Part shown: piece after piece, positions 43,233-55,039 of the stretch
Layout: the number at the start of each line of letters is the position of its first letter
Numbering within the stretch: position 1 is the first letter of the stretch
DNA from: Thalassia testudinum
Taxonomy: Eukaryota; Streptophyta; Magnoliopsida; Alismatales; Hydrocharitaceae
Reading direction: 5' to 3'
DNA: 64,000 nt
Assembly (NCBI GenBank): GCA_037157565.1
Contig: JAZHRO010000073.1
Coordinates: forward strand, 92,110,001-92,174,000
Program-made: the position numbers and the translations under genes
The notes under the pieces: model-generated
The model's database searches: none
Told to the model about the DNA's origin: nothing
What the model saw: only the letters and a program-made list of their open reading frames with translations

Positions 43233-44801
43233 CACCTTCATCAAGTGATTTCCTTCCTTTCTCCCCCTGTTTTAATTTTACAATGAAGACATTGTAGGAT
43301 TTAGGCATAGGGGGTGCATTTTGCATTTTTAAGCAGTATTCATGCATTTAGGTTAGATGCTTTATCAAAAAAAGAAAGAAAAAAATCTTTTATTTTTTTT
43401 GAGCTCAATTGGTTAGCCATAGCAAAATATCATTATTAAGGAAGTGTCATTGAAGAATTTCTTAAATTATTTCTAAGTTTAGAATCCAGTACAATAGTTC
43501 ACTTGCATGTAGACTGGGTAATGGATCTTTGTAAAAAACCAATAAGCACTTTTAGTTTGCTGGATCCTTGGATAGTTTGAAGGGAGTTAGGAAAACTATC
43601 TTCTATTAGATCCACCTAATATTTGTAAGGAGAAAGTAGAGAGACTGCTAGTGCACTAAGTCTAGTGTAGGGACTCTTAAATTCTGGATAATTAGATGAT
43701 GATATCTCAGAGTAAGGCATAGTTTTCACTCTCTGTTCTCGCGTGTGAACATTGTGTGAATTCCTGAGAGTCACCAAATAAGGCAGATACACAGAGATAA
43801 AGTCCTAATAAAACTATGACTATGGTGGATGGTTACGACCATCCATCATAGAATCCTTGGCTGAAGGAGGGTAATAGTCTCGAAGGTTAGAAATATGCTT
43901 GTCCTATCTATTCTTTCCCGGTGCCAAGAGTAGGCACTTCCACCAAATAAGTCACACAATATCCTCTTGACCATCATCATCCCTAATAATGCCTCATAAA
44001 TAAAAGTATGCGTCATTTCGTGTTAGTAGTTAAAAAAAAAATAGTAACAAAAGAAAGAAAAAAGAGAGAGAGAGGAAAAGAAAAAGAAAAGAGTTCAAGT
44101 TTATAGTCTTATCTTTGTGTCATTTTTCATTATGTGTCGATGTTTTTGAGGCAACAATAAAAACACCCATTGTGATCCACCATAGAAACACTCATTGCGA
44201 TCCACCAAATATGACCCATACCTACTTTTCAGTATTTCTGATCACCCTAATATTGGTTGAAGACTTCTAACTTAGTTATAGGGTTATTAAGATTTTAATT
44301 AAGGTGTGAATGCCATGTGAGGCCACCAAACATTGAGTACAGTTACAAAATCTGGTAAGATATGTGACCTCAGAAAAAAAAAGGAAAAGAGAGAGTGAGC
44401 GAGCTCAATGGAGCACAAAGAGAGCATAGTTTTTAGCCTCTCTTTGTGTTGACTCACTTGATAGTCTAGAGATTTAGAGTCTGCAGTATTAGACTACATG
44501 TAGCACCAGATGAGTGTGAGCTAGCAAATATAAATCCATTCAACGCAGTATCTCCTACCTAAGCAAAAAGGTTGGGGTCAAATTATAGACCATTTTCTGC
44601 TTTATCCGTGAGGGAGGTAGTTGCCGATCTTTGTAGAATTTTATCAAGGATTAAGTACGAACATCAAATGTAAGTTGGTTTTTCACTTGGACCCATTACC
44701 TAGGCTACTATCACTTAACATTTATCTGGATCTCTAAATTTTTGGAATAAGAAAAGAAGAAATCTTTTGGTTACTTCCATTGTTTTTCACTTTTTGCTAG
44801 G
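43233..44801 (+). other. Element F 3' untranslated region
   Basis: An internal polypurine tract is at 43281-43317 (aatgaagacattg, then ggcataggggg). From 43480 on it matches D's 3' UTR from about 19980: the same order of atccagtacaa, a ggatagttt segment, gataattagatgatgat, aggtggatggtt-type palindrome, the ggtgcc/ggcac hairpin near 43920 and caccaaataagtcac. It ends at tttttgctagg, where G is inserted. Confidence 0.65.
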
Positions 44802-45081
44802 TGATTAGGGCATGTTTCACGAATTAAAATTAGGGTTTGGAGCAACCCATCGTCGTAGCTCATAAAACGCATCTATCAAATAAAATTTATAACCAAAACT
44901 TGAAAAGTGAGTCCTGGGTCAAACACGCAGAGAAGAACAATTAGTTTTGAAAAATCCATGTTTCACTTTTATTTGTTTTTGTCATTTTTATCCTTTATAA
45001 TTTTTTTGGTATTTTTTATCAAGCAAGCGATTAGGTTGATGAAACTTTATCTAGCTAATCTACTTGTGAAAATATAAGAGA

Positions 45082-45100
45082 GAGAGAGAGAGAAACAATC
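45082..45100 (+). repeat. Left target-site duplication of the LINE (19 bp)
   Basis: GAGAGAGAGAGAAACAATC, exactly repeated at 47554-47572. Long duplications of variable length are typical of target-primed reverse transcription. The GA-repeat makes the left edge slightly ambiguous. Confidence 0.85.
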
Positions 45101-47553
45101 TTTTTTTTTGAAACAGTAAGGACTGCTATCGTGAACCGATAGCAATCCGGAGGGCAGTATATTTCATATCAAACAAAACATTACAAAAAAGATCCCCAGC
45201 TGTGTATGAGGGACCAACATTCATTTACAATGTTCTCACATCTAACCGGTCTCTCTTGAAAAAATTTATCATTACGAGCCCTCCGCACACACCACAAAAT
45301 GGCAGCCATACCCCATATGGCCGTCTAGGAGCAATGAACCTCTGCCAAAGGGAATCCCAGGTGGGAAGAGGTTCTAAGCAAATCATCCTCCAAATCTTGT
45401 CGATGACCAGGCAAGAGGAGAAAATATGCTATGTACTATCAGAGTGTAACCCACAGAGATGGCAAGCATTCAAAGTAGTCCCCATTCTTCTGTGTCTAAG
45501 ATCACTGGTGATCAGGCCTTCCCATCTGCAAAGCCACAAGAATATTTGAACCTTCAGGGGGATTTTCAATAACCAAATCTTCCTGTTAATAGGATCACTC
45601 TCCACCTTAATGTTAGACCTAATGACCTTCTCATACGCCTGCTGCACTAAAAATATACCCTTCCAAACATAAGTATCAACCACATTCACCCTAGGACACA
45701 TCTGCTGTAGAGCAGCCATCAGGTTCTGCCTCTCCTCCCAAAATTGAGTGCCTGATCTGCAGTGTTCCAGCCCTGCCAGCCGCCAACAGCCCTCTACAGC
45801 AGACCACAAGCTACTAACTTTAGCCTCCTTGTCTGCAGCAGTAGCATAAGCCCTCGGATACACCTCTTTCAGAACCCCCAGACCAGACCACTGCTCATTT
45901 CACAAACTAAAATACCTGCCATCTCCGAGCCTAGGCTGCAACAAGTGCCAGTAATTACTGATTGCACAAATAATTGATCGCCAGAAGGGGGAAGGTTTTA
46001 TTGGTTGTAACCTCTGTAGAATGCTATTTGATCCACCAAAACTGTCCCTAATCAAATCTGCCATCAAATCCTCCTTGCAGTACAGAATCTTGATGGCCCA
46101 TTTAATCAGTAAGGCCTCATTGAACTCCTTGAGCGCCTTAATCCCCATACCACCAATCTCCTTTGGCCTGTAGATTTTATTCCATTTGATGGGATGCATA
46201 AAGCTGCCCTCATGGCCAGCTCCTTTCCAAAAGAATCTTTTCCTCATAACATCCAATCGCTTCCAAATAGACTTCGAGGCCTTGAAAATGCTAAAATAAA
46301 TGACCAAGATGGATGTAATGACTAAGTTAAGAAGGATTAATCTCCCACCCTTAGATAAAAACTTACAACTCCATCCTTTCAGCTTACTAGAGACCTTATC
46401 AAATAGGATATTCCAATTGGATTTCTTTAGTTTTGCAGCCCTCAATGACAATCCTAGGTACCTCAATGGAAGTTTAGCTCAAGGTGATCCCAATGTATTC
46501 TCCAAATCCATCTGCTCCTGTTCATTCATGCCAAAACATATCAAGATAGACTTATCCTTGTTCAATTTTAGGCCTGAAATATCCCCAAAGATCTTTACCA
46601 ATAACCCCAGAGCATGTGCCGCAAGTTTTGACCCTTCCACAAAGAATACCGTGTCATCCGCATATTGCAAAATGGGGGCCAGATTTCTCCTGTTGGACAG
46701 TGAATACCCTCTGATTAGACCCACCTCTGCCAATCTGCATGCATACCTTGCAAGCCCATCCACCGCAAGGTTAAAGACCAAAGGGGCTAAAGGACATCCT
46801 TCTCTAACCCCATGCTGAGGTTGAATCCAAACACCTCAAGGCTTCCCATTGATCAGTGGAGAAAAGGAAGTAGTTGTGATACAACGTTTCATCCATTGGA
46901 TCCATAAAGGAGGAAAGCCTCTCCTTTTAAAAACCTCCCAGTGATACGGCCAAGAGATCGAATCATAAGCCTTCTAGAAATCAGCTTTCCACATGAATGC
47001 CTTGCACTTCCTTCTGTGCCATCCACTCACCATTTCCTGAGCCAAAATGAAGGATTCTTGGAGTGATCTGTTAGGTAGAAATGTAGCTTGCACTGGGTGG
47101 ATCAGGCTCTGTAGAACTATTCTCAGCCAGTTAGCCAAAACCTTGCTGATGACAAGGTAGATGGAATTTGACAAGGAGATCAGCCTAAAGTCTAAGAACT
47201 TCTCTGCTCCCATTGACTTAGGTAGTAAAAAAAGATATGACTTATTGATTCTTTCAAACCCAGCATTTCCCTTCTCAAATTCTCTAATGACACCAATCAC
47301 TTCCTTGCCCACCACATTCCACATCTCTCTGTGGAAGAAGACTTGTATCCCATTAGGGCCTGGGGAACCTTCCATATTGAGCTCTTTAATTGCCTGCAGG
47401 GTCTCATGTTCAGTGATGGTTGCAGTCAGCTGAGAGGCCTATTCAATTGTCACCCTAGGAGCATCACTTCCTACCATTCTCCATTTCCCCCTCTTAACTG
47501 CCCGAGAAGCATCTCTATAATATTTGATGGCTTCTGATCTTATCTCCTGAATG
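45101..47553 (-). mobile_element. 5'-truncated L1-type LINE
   Basis: Oriented minus: its poly-A end (nine T on the plus strand, 45101-45109) is at the left and the 5' truncation at 47553. Only the 3' part of ORF2 is left: RT, the post-RT region and the zf-RVT domain. No endonuclease or ORF1. A 19-bp target duplication flanks it in the 3' LTR of G. Confidence 0.88.
45429..47500 (-). pseudogene. LINE ORF2 fragment: RT and zf-RVT
   Basis: RT begins with MEGSPGPNGIQVFFHREMW (SPGPNG motif; 47375 downward). FLPNRSLQESFILAQEM and GVREGCPLAPLVFNLAVDGL follow, with the catalytic YADDT at about 46652-46666 and LKLNKDKSILICFGM. After RT come YLGLSLRAAKLKKSNW and W-KGAGHEG-type segments. The C-terminal zinc-binding zf-RVT domain is at about 45610-45430 (IWLLKIPLKVQIFLWL, then CHLCG). 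Several stops and frame breaks (for example near 46980, 46780 and 45900) disable it. ORF2 nicks DNA and copies its own RNA in the nucleus; this copy cannot. Confidence 0.85.
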
Positions 47554-47572
47554 GAGAGAGAGAAACAATCAT
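47554..47572 (+). repeat. Right target-site duplication of the LINE
   Basis: Exact 19-base copy of 45082-45100, followed by atgaatttctaatc, the continuation of the G LTR. Confidence 0.85.
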
Positions 47573-48011
47573 GAATTTCTAATCAAATGTTTTTTTACAA
47601 CTACGAAAGTGGGAAAGATTACACTATGAAAGAGAAAAAGATAGAAAGAGGTGAGAGAATCCACCTTGATGGTTGCTCGGAGGATGACTCGCTCTGACAT
47701 CGCCTGGAGGAAGGTGGTGATGAGTGGGATGGAGGATGGGGCCAGAGGATGATGGTGGTGATGAGCGGGATGAAAGAGGACGGGGCCAGAGGACGAAGGC
47801 TAGGGTAGGACGGTGTCACGGCGAGGATCTTCTTCCCGAAGGGAGGTGAGAGGACAGCCATGGGATGCTTCACGAATGGGGTTGAGAGGTGGGAAAACTA
47901 TTTTCTTTTCTACTCTAGATGAGCATCCCAGGCTTGGGACAAGCTCTCTCTAGAGCCTTGGAAGTGGTGAGAGGAAGAAAGGAAGAAATGAATAAGGGTA
48001 GGTGTAGTGGT

Positions 48012-48020
48012 CCTTTTATA
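48012..48020 (-). promoter_or_regulatory. TATA box, element G 3' LTR
   Basis: TATAAAAGG on the minus strand after cttccctccac, the same 20-base context as in A (27169-27188). Confidence 0.6.
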
Positions 48021-49041
48021 GTGGAGGGAAGAGGATCAAATCTGACAAAGGGCCTTAGTGACAGCTGCAATCGTTGCTAAGGATTCATCCCTAATGTCGC
48101 TATAGGTCGACGCATACCACCGCTGGCACGCTCTTCGCTAACGCTGCGTGCATCACACTCTCGTGCTCCTTGCGTCGTGTCTCGCATGCACGCTGGCATG
48201 CGCTACACTGGTGCTGCACACGGCTGCGGTTGTGTACGCGTCTCACACACATGCACTGGCACTCATTTGCTCCATGCGCCTGATTGAAGAATTGAGGAGT
48301 TGGAGGACTCGATCCAGTGCCATGGATTTAAGAGGTGTACGACGTGACCAATGCGCTAAAGGAGTGGAAGTGTTGTGTTGAGGAGCTATCGGCATTCGCT
48401 AATCATGCGATAGTGGCCATTGGATTTTCATTCAACGGTCACGATATAATCTTGAGCTCTCCTCTTGTGAAGGCAAGGCAGGGTCTATTTCCAGCTGTTG
48501 GATTGAGATCCAATGACCGGGATTGGATGCTGAAGCTTAGCAAAGGGACATGGCCGACTTTAGGCGGTTTAAGTGGTGCCACGTGGCACCATCTGGGCCA
48601 CTCATCGTCTTTCTCTTGTAGAGGGTACCATGGTGCTCGAATCGAGGTTATTTCTGCACTACTGGACTGCAATCGTTGCTCCGAATCCATCCATACGGTC
48701 AGACTTTTCATCTAAACCCCGTATGGATGTAGCATTGTCCCTTGGATGTCGATCTTCCTCAGACTTCATATATGCTTTATGACTTCGATTTAGACAATTT
48801 TGGAGGTGTTAGACTCCAATCATTGTCCTGATCAGATTTGTATGTTATGCTCGTCCATTCGAGGCCCTGAAATAAATCTTCTCTCCTAACCATAAAAAGG
48901 ACCTAATTAACCAAAAATATATACAACTACTCTAAATGCAGAATGATGCATGCTATGCAATATTCATAACATGAAATGCAAATCTAAGCCTAGGAACATG
49001 CATAATTAAGCATTTTAACATAAATAGACGTGTCTATATCA

Positions 49042-49078
49042 TACCCCCATGCCTATCTTTTGCTAGTCCCTAGCAAAA
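49042..49078 (-). other. Element G polypurine tract and hairpin
   Basis: AGGCATGGGGGTA (minus strand, 49054-49042) abuts the LTR. The hairpin with arms TTTTGCTAG and CTAGCAAAA is at 49058-49078, identical to that of N. Confidence 0.8.
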
Positions 49079-49452
49079 TTAAACTACATGCTATGTATAA
49101 AAATAGAATTAGGACTTGATCACTTAGGCCTAAGTTGTTTATTAACAATAGATAATTTCAACTAAGGTCCTAAACTACGGAGACTCAATAGTACCCGAGT
49201 GTCTGCCAGAATGCAGATCGCCCAAGTCCTCGCCTTATTTGAAAAGTGAAGATGCATTTTTTTCTACTTTTCCTCTTTTCTAATTTTTTTTTGTACTTTT
49301 GGAGTTTAAGAGTTTCGGGATAACTTTTTACGGCTACTCGACCCACCCAAGACTCGAAAAGAACTCTAAGTGCTAAGGATCTAGTGAAAATAGTGAAAGA
49401 CTCACTAGGCGGCCATTAAAATGGACATCAGGTTTCTACGACCCTAGGTAAC

Positions 49453-52324
49453 AGATGGGAACACCATCATGTGCCCTAACTAGCTCATTTTGACCTAATG
49501 AAGTCAATAAATGCTCCTTCATAACCAACTGAATGTCATAATTCATTGCATAACCATTCAGAGAGAAAAATAAAAAACAAGGGGTAAAATTACAATCTTA
49601 GCAATGCAGTACAACCATAGGTTTTCTCAAGGGTTGAATTAAGGTCAAATGGCTTAACAAGATAACTAGTGGGTTGGATTAGACAGAAAAAGGTTTATGT
49701 GAGTTCTGAGAATTAAATGACTTTTGAAACCCTAAAAACAGACCCACTTAATTAACCAAGGTTCTGGTTAGGATAAAATTCACCTAATTCCTCCAAAAAT
49801 TATATAAAAATATTCTCTAGGGTTTAGTACCTTCAAATTGACCATCAGAACCCATCTTGACCTAAATTGGTGTCTTAGATGGATATTTGCCCTAATTTAG
49901 GTTTTTTCATAAATTACCTAGTCAAACATGGTCAAAACCAAAATCCAACTTCACCATTGGATTCCTTGGGTCCAAATTAGGTTTGTACCAAAATTTAGAC
50001 TCAAGGGGAGCTTGTCTTGACCTAGTTTGCAAAATGGTTCTGTATGATTACATTTCTACCTTTAACTTTCAAAAAACCCTTGCATTTAGGCCCCTAGCTT
50101 CTTCATCGTCTTCACAAGTAGTTCCCTCCGCCATTATCATGGAATCCTACTCTGGCATCCTTTGATAGAGAAGATCTCATTGATTACTTGGAGAATCTCC
50201 TCCAAAATTGGAAGGGAGATTCTCTAAGAAATTTCCTCCAATATGAACCTGGTTAGATGCCCTAAATCTTTCCCAATCTCTCATGCGAATGCATGAGAGA
50301 TTTAGGTCTCTTGAAGTTTCCATCTCTGATGGAGCCTTCCTTGCTTGGAAGCTTGGCTTCTAAGCACCAAACCCTCTCTGATGTCCTATTAAAGAAACCC
50401 CAGATCCAACCATACTCAGCTTGAAATTGGGCTGGAATTCCCCCAATTCCTCTCTCCCCTCTGGCTACAACAACTCCGCAAGCTCCAACGGCCTCTCCCT
50501 ATCTTTTTCGTCGTCCGGCCACAATACCAATGGTGAATTCACCTCCACCACTGTCCTCCACGTCATGCAATAGTAGCCGACGTCATTCATGCCCCATCTT
50601 CGCCACCACCTCTCCTACGGAGGTTCGTCTTCCCCACGTCCGGCAAACACATCGGCGCCAGATCTCTGTCTCTTTCGTCCCTTAAGAGTAGACTCTTAGA
50701 TCCCTCTGTCTCATACTATCTCCCCCTCTCTTTATTTCCCAAAATCGACCACCGACGCTACTGACCACCGTCATCTCCTCCATCTCCGGTGACTCCTCCG
50801 GTGAGGTGTTCCCACTGCTACACACCTCCATCCATCTCGCCAACCACCCTACAACCTCCACCAGACATCTCTGATCATTTCCCCTTACTCCATTTGCCCT
50901 GTCATCCACCCAAACACCTCCTCGAACACACCCACTCACGCGCACACAGTATGCCCTAGGCACACCACCATGACCACCCTCGCTCAACACCAAGGCCACC
51001 ATTACATTCGCCATGCCATGGTGACCTTACTAAGCATTCTGACGTGGCCATTAGGCCTTTTTTATTGATTTCAGGTAGCAAGCCCAAGACCCACCATTGC
51101 TGTTGAGCTTCAAGCGAGCTTCAAAGCTACTCTAGGTCTTGCTATGCCTAGGCTTTAGTCCCAAGCTGTGCAGAATAGAGGCGTGTAGGTTTCCAAGTCC
51201 TCAAGCAAAGGCTTCAGTAGCTGTAGCCTCACCAAATTGCCAAGCACCCTACTACTGCATTGCGCAGAAGACAGGTGGGACATTTAGTCCTACCTCAAAA
51301 ATGAAGAGCTACTTTCAACTGCATAAAGTGAAAAAGTGAATGGGGCTGTTTGCCTCCAAATGTTGAGGGTGAGGTCCTCCTTCCCCTTCACCAGACCTGT
51401 CTACGACATTGCCCCTGCAGACCTAGCATACCTGACTACCCGCCTGACCTTCACTCCTCACTCACCACACATGTCGGTGAGCCTGGACTCGGGTATGCGT
51501 TAGTTCCGATTACCCGACTAGCTATGGCTCTGGGAGAGCGAGATTGAAATAGAGAGAGAGAAAGAAAGGGGAGAGTTGCACGAGGGAAAGGGGGTTTTTG
51601 CCATGGGAAGATTAGCTCTGACACTTAGTTGGATTCAGAGGGCAAAGCAGGCCTGAAGGAAGAAGAGAAGAAGAAGATGAGAGTAACAGGGTTGAAGGTT
51701 GAAGAAGAAAGAGCAAAGAAGAAGAAGAAAGCCTAAGGAAGAAGAAGAAGAAGAAGTGAGGTCATAGGCAGAAATGTCAAAGAAGAATAAAGCCTAAGGA
51801 AAAAGAAGAAGAAGAAGAGAAGGATTACAGGGTTAAAGGCAGATGAAGAAGAAGAAGAAGAGAAAGGAAGAATCAGAGATATCAGACAAGGAAGAAGAGA
51901 AGAAGAAGAAGAAAAGAGAAATCAGAGACAAAGAAGAAGAAGAAAGGAAGAAGGGGACTGTATCCAAAGTCATTTAAGATGTTTGATTGCAAAATCAAAC
52001 GTCTGAATTCATATTCCCTTCTTTAGTACATTTGAGTAACTATTCTATGTATTAGACTTATAATTGGTGATTCACATCACCATTATTTTGTGTAAAACTC
52101 TTTTTACTCTTCATATACTCATATGCTCTTCATTCCTAATTAGTTTTTGAGTAATATTTTGTGTTCAAATTACATTAATTGTTGAGATTAGTATGTAAAT
52201 TTCATTTGCTCCCTATGTTCGACATCGGAAACCTTTCAAGTAATAAAATTGTATTTATTTTCAAAGCAATTTTGACTATACTACAACATGACACTTTTAA
52301 ACATCGATTTCGCTTACATTAACA
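49453..52324 (+). repeat. Solo LTR S2 in the 3' UTR of G
   Basis: Interrupts sequence that is continuous in N, C and A. It is flanked by gtaac (49448-49452) and gtgac (52325-52329), a 5-bp duplication with one transition. It starts AGATGGGAACACC (probably from TGATGGG) and ends cgcttacattaaca. Its last 120 bases have the usual LTR-end layout (ttgctccctatgttcgac). No PBS or internal region. Open frames inside (for example 50682-51014, minus) lack recognisable domains. A GAA-rich tract fills 51655-51960. Confidence 0.65.
51655..51960 (+). repeat. GAA/AAG-rich tract in S2
   Basis: Imperfect array of gaagaagaag with interspersed agcctaagg and ggttaaaggcag units that recur with small changes, so it is a degenerate tandem repeat rather than a simple microsatellite. 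Confidence 0.7.
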
Positions 52325-52329
52325 GTGAC

Positions 52330-53290
52330 CTTGCCTAAAGGTTTATCTTTTTGAACGATAGCTTTCTCCCTACTTCTTTTATTTATTAGGTCAACACAAG
52401 GGCGAACCCAATGTATATCTCCCCATTTTATTCTACTTCCCCCCTTCTTCCCTAAGTGTTTTGGGAATTATTGTGCATTTTTGTGAGCTAGGCTCTAGAC
52501 AACTGGCTAATAGTCTGTTACCCACGACAACTTGCCAGCCATACTCGTATGGTGAAGTGTGGTTTTATTTTTTTTTATTTTCTCCTTTTTATTTTATTTT
52601 CTTCTTCTTTCTTTTCTTTTCTTTTTCTTCTTTTTGTTTTTTTCTTTCTAAGTAGGTGGCTTCCCTGATCTAATATTTACCTAAAGGCAGTACGACAACA
52701 ATGATCTTGCAGCTGGGCTCTAGACAACCGACCGTTGAGCTATTACCACTGACAACTTTCCAGGCATACCACCCTAGATTGTTCATTAGCTACCCAATTT
52801 CTAAAGAAATTATCGAAAAGTGTGTCAGTGCAGAAAGTGTGTAGATGCTTAGGCTTAAAGTCCCATCAAATCAGAGGGCAGGTTGATAAGTCGTATACTT
52901 ATCATCCCAATTTATTGACTAGTTTAAAATAAAATTACTTGGTAAGAACTAGAGATTAAGTCCACATTCGAGTGGACACCTGGGCTAATTAAGCCCGAAG
53001 ACCTGAAGAGTCTAAGTATTCAGGTCCTATCATTTTACTTCCTAAAGTTAATAACTTCCAAATGCCTAAGTTCTATACTCCTAATTTTTCTTTTTTTTAT
53101 CTTTCTGAATTTTCAATTTTTTTCAAAGAAAATAAAAGAAATTCCACAGAATTAACGAAATAATTTCAGGATTAAGTATCCACCCCCATGGCTAAATGAT
53201 GCAATGTCCTCATTGTAAAAATAAAGACATGAAAAGGGCAGAGTAAAAATAATATCAACTGAATTTCGTAACAACCTGGTCAGCTCTGCA
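52330..53290 (-). other. Element G 3' UTR, remainder
   Basis: Non-coding. The doubled 60-base motif is at 52489-52555 and 52716-52775, and the internal polypurine tract with its gaggacattgcat lead-in at 53178-53214 (minus strand). T-rich tract at 52570-52645. Confidence 0.6.
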
Positions 53291-53299
53291 AAGAGGAGA

Positions 53300-55039
53300 G
53301 TATACACATGCACTACGTTTAATGTCTTCAGCTAGGCATAATATACACACAAAGAAGAAATTAGGAAATCACAAGTGCATGTTATAATCAAAACAAAAAT
53401 ATTGATCATAGGATCTGCCAGTAGGTGTCCACAAATATCGAGCAGATTATGGTGTAGACCCATGCCTAAGGGTCGAGTGGTTCTTAGGTTCTGGATAAAA
53501 ATCACCCAGAATCGAAGGTTGTTAAGCTTGTGGCGCCAGGTCTGCGATTTTGTGATGTGCAACCCAAGACTAAAGTGTCGGATAATGGGTAAAGATGGTT
53601 CAATACGTGTGGATGTCCACTTAATGTTCAACTCAGAAAAACAAGCAGTTATTTTATGCTTGGGTTGCACGTGAAAGATATCATAAGGGTCCTAGTAGAA
53701 AGTAGTTGGTTTTAGGTCAACAGGAACCCTTAAATCCAAACTCATAGTTCCCTTAGAAGTAGCTTCCCAGATTTTTATTTCCCACCTCCTATCCTCCAAA
53801 ATCAAGGTTTCTAAGACCTCCAGATCGTTGTATACCCCATCTAAAATACCCAAGTCCAATAATTGTGGCTCAATCAAGATTGACTTGGGTCTAGTGATCT
53901 CAAGAATATCATAATTAAGCTCTTTAGGGTGTGCTTGAGGAATGGGACTACTGATTAAACCATCAGGATTCGAATCATCCAAGTTAGCCCCAACATGATC
54001 TTAATCTTCAATAATCTGGCTATCAAAAGGTTCGTCATGCTCCTTAAGTCCATTTGTCTCACTAAAATCATCTTCCTTATGCTCAAGTGAGTCTTCACTA
54101 AGAGATTCTTCACCCTCAGAGTCAAAGAATTCATGATCCTCATTTATATATGTCTCAAAATCAATTGTCATTTCTTGGTTCAGAGACGTATTTTTCCTTA
54201 CTCCCTAGCTCAAGGATCTCGGGTGAATCAATTGGTTCATCCCCAATGGGTTGCTCTAACCCAACATGGTCATCCCTACTCTCAGAAAATGTATCCCCCA
54301 CGACAAGCACCTGAGCGGGTTCAAACATTAACTCTCCTGAAGGGGGTTCATCTTGAGAATCATCCCAAAATTTGACTAGGGCAACCACAAATTTCATCCT
54401 CAACCTAGATAATTTCCCAAGTAGAAACTCACCCAGGCTTCTATACCTAACATTTTCGAGCAAATCCAATAGAGAAATATTAAGTTCATCAATCATTTTG
54501 ATCATAGGCTTCAATGCTTCAGTGCGTGGTATTGGCTGAGCTTCTGAAGAATGGATGGTGTTCCTCAAGTTAGCCAACACCTTGTCTTGGACCTAGTTCC
54601 CCTGAATCGAATAGTTCGATTCAGGTTTGGGTGGGTTTGGGTTCATTCTAGGGGAGTCAAGATATCAAGGTTATTGGGTCCCTCCCTAATGGAAGGTCGT
54701 CTCGGGTTGTTCAAAGAATGGTGGTGACATATATTCAGTGGAATACTAGGGAGGGTAGGTGTTATAATCGGCACTTCCTTCATGGTTGTAGATCTGATTA
54801 GGTTGATCATCAAAGGGTGGAGATCTATAATCTTTGTAGCTTTGAGAATGATAGAAATCATAGTCTTGTTGTCCAGGGTTAGGCCCTTGACATTGAGGTC
54901 TGTATACATATCCCCAATCAAAGTTATCCCAGCTAGTGGATGGGTAATTACAAGTCAAGTTGGGATAGTAATCATCTTGGTGATAAGCAATGGTAGGAGG
55001 ATAGGATGTGAAATGAGTGTAGGATGTGGAAGGATACAT
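53300..55039 (-). pseudogene. Element G coding region, protein of unknown function
   Basis: Start ATG at 55039. N-terminal about 100 residues rich in Tyr, Pro, Asp and Gln (CNYPSTSWDNFDWGYVY, DFYHSQSYKDYRS). Then, after a few stops, an open 139-codon piece (54580-54164) with LANLRN, KMIDELNISLLDLLENV and SLGEFLLGKLSRLRMKFV. Then comes an acidic stretch (53982-53695) with LEDRRWEIKIWEA, and a C-terminal piece (53670-53335) with FWVIFIQNLR and LGMGLHHNLLDICG. Blocks and order equal those of N. Function unknown; a structural (gag-like) role would fit, but nothing proves it. Confidence 0.6.

Larger units (their letters stand above)
30302..44801 (+). mobile_element. Element F: outermost, non-autonomous, D-like 3' UTR (internal part)
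   Basis: Internal region from the primer-binding site to the point where G is inserted. The H solo LTR (with B inside) occupies 30947-40584 of it. It carries one decayed coding region (41170-43232) without protease, RT or integrase motifs, then a 3' UTR that matches D's. The true polypurine tract and 3' LTR are not seen: G entered right at the tttttgctagg that begins the polypurine-tract hairpin, and the far side of G is lost. F predates A, S1, H, B and G. Confidence 0.65.
44802..49041 (-). repeat. Element G 3' LTR with LINE inside
   Basis: Plus-strand ends TGATTAGGGCATG and TGTCTATATCA. Without the LINE and its duplicated target it is 1768 bp, the length of the N, A and B LTRs. It carries a TATA box on the minus strand at 48012-48020, a perfect 16-base palindrome GGTGCCACGTGGCACC at 48575-48590 with a G-box core, and the ccatacggtcag / ttttcatc block near 48690-48712. 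Confidence 0.82.

Noticed and set aside
46300..46818. Plus-strand 172-codon frame
   Set aside because: Shadow of the LINE RT frame on the other strand.
50682..51014. Open frame (110 codons, minus) in S2
   Set aside because: No recognisable domain, sits in the U3 of a solo LTR, and is open by base composition.
51655..51960. Satellite or CRISPR-like array in the GAA-rich region
   Set aside because: Units are irregular and short, with no constant spacer; a degenerate purine tract in a plant LTR.
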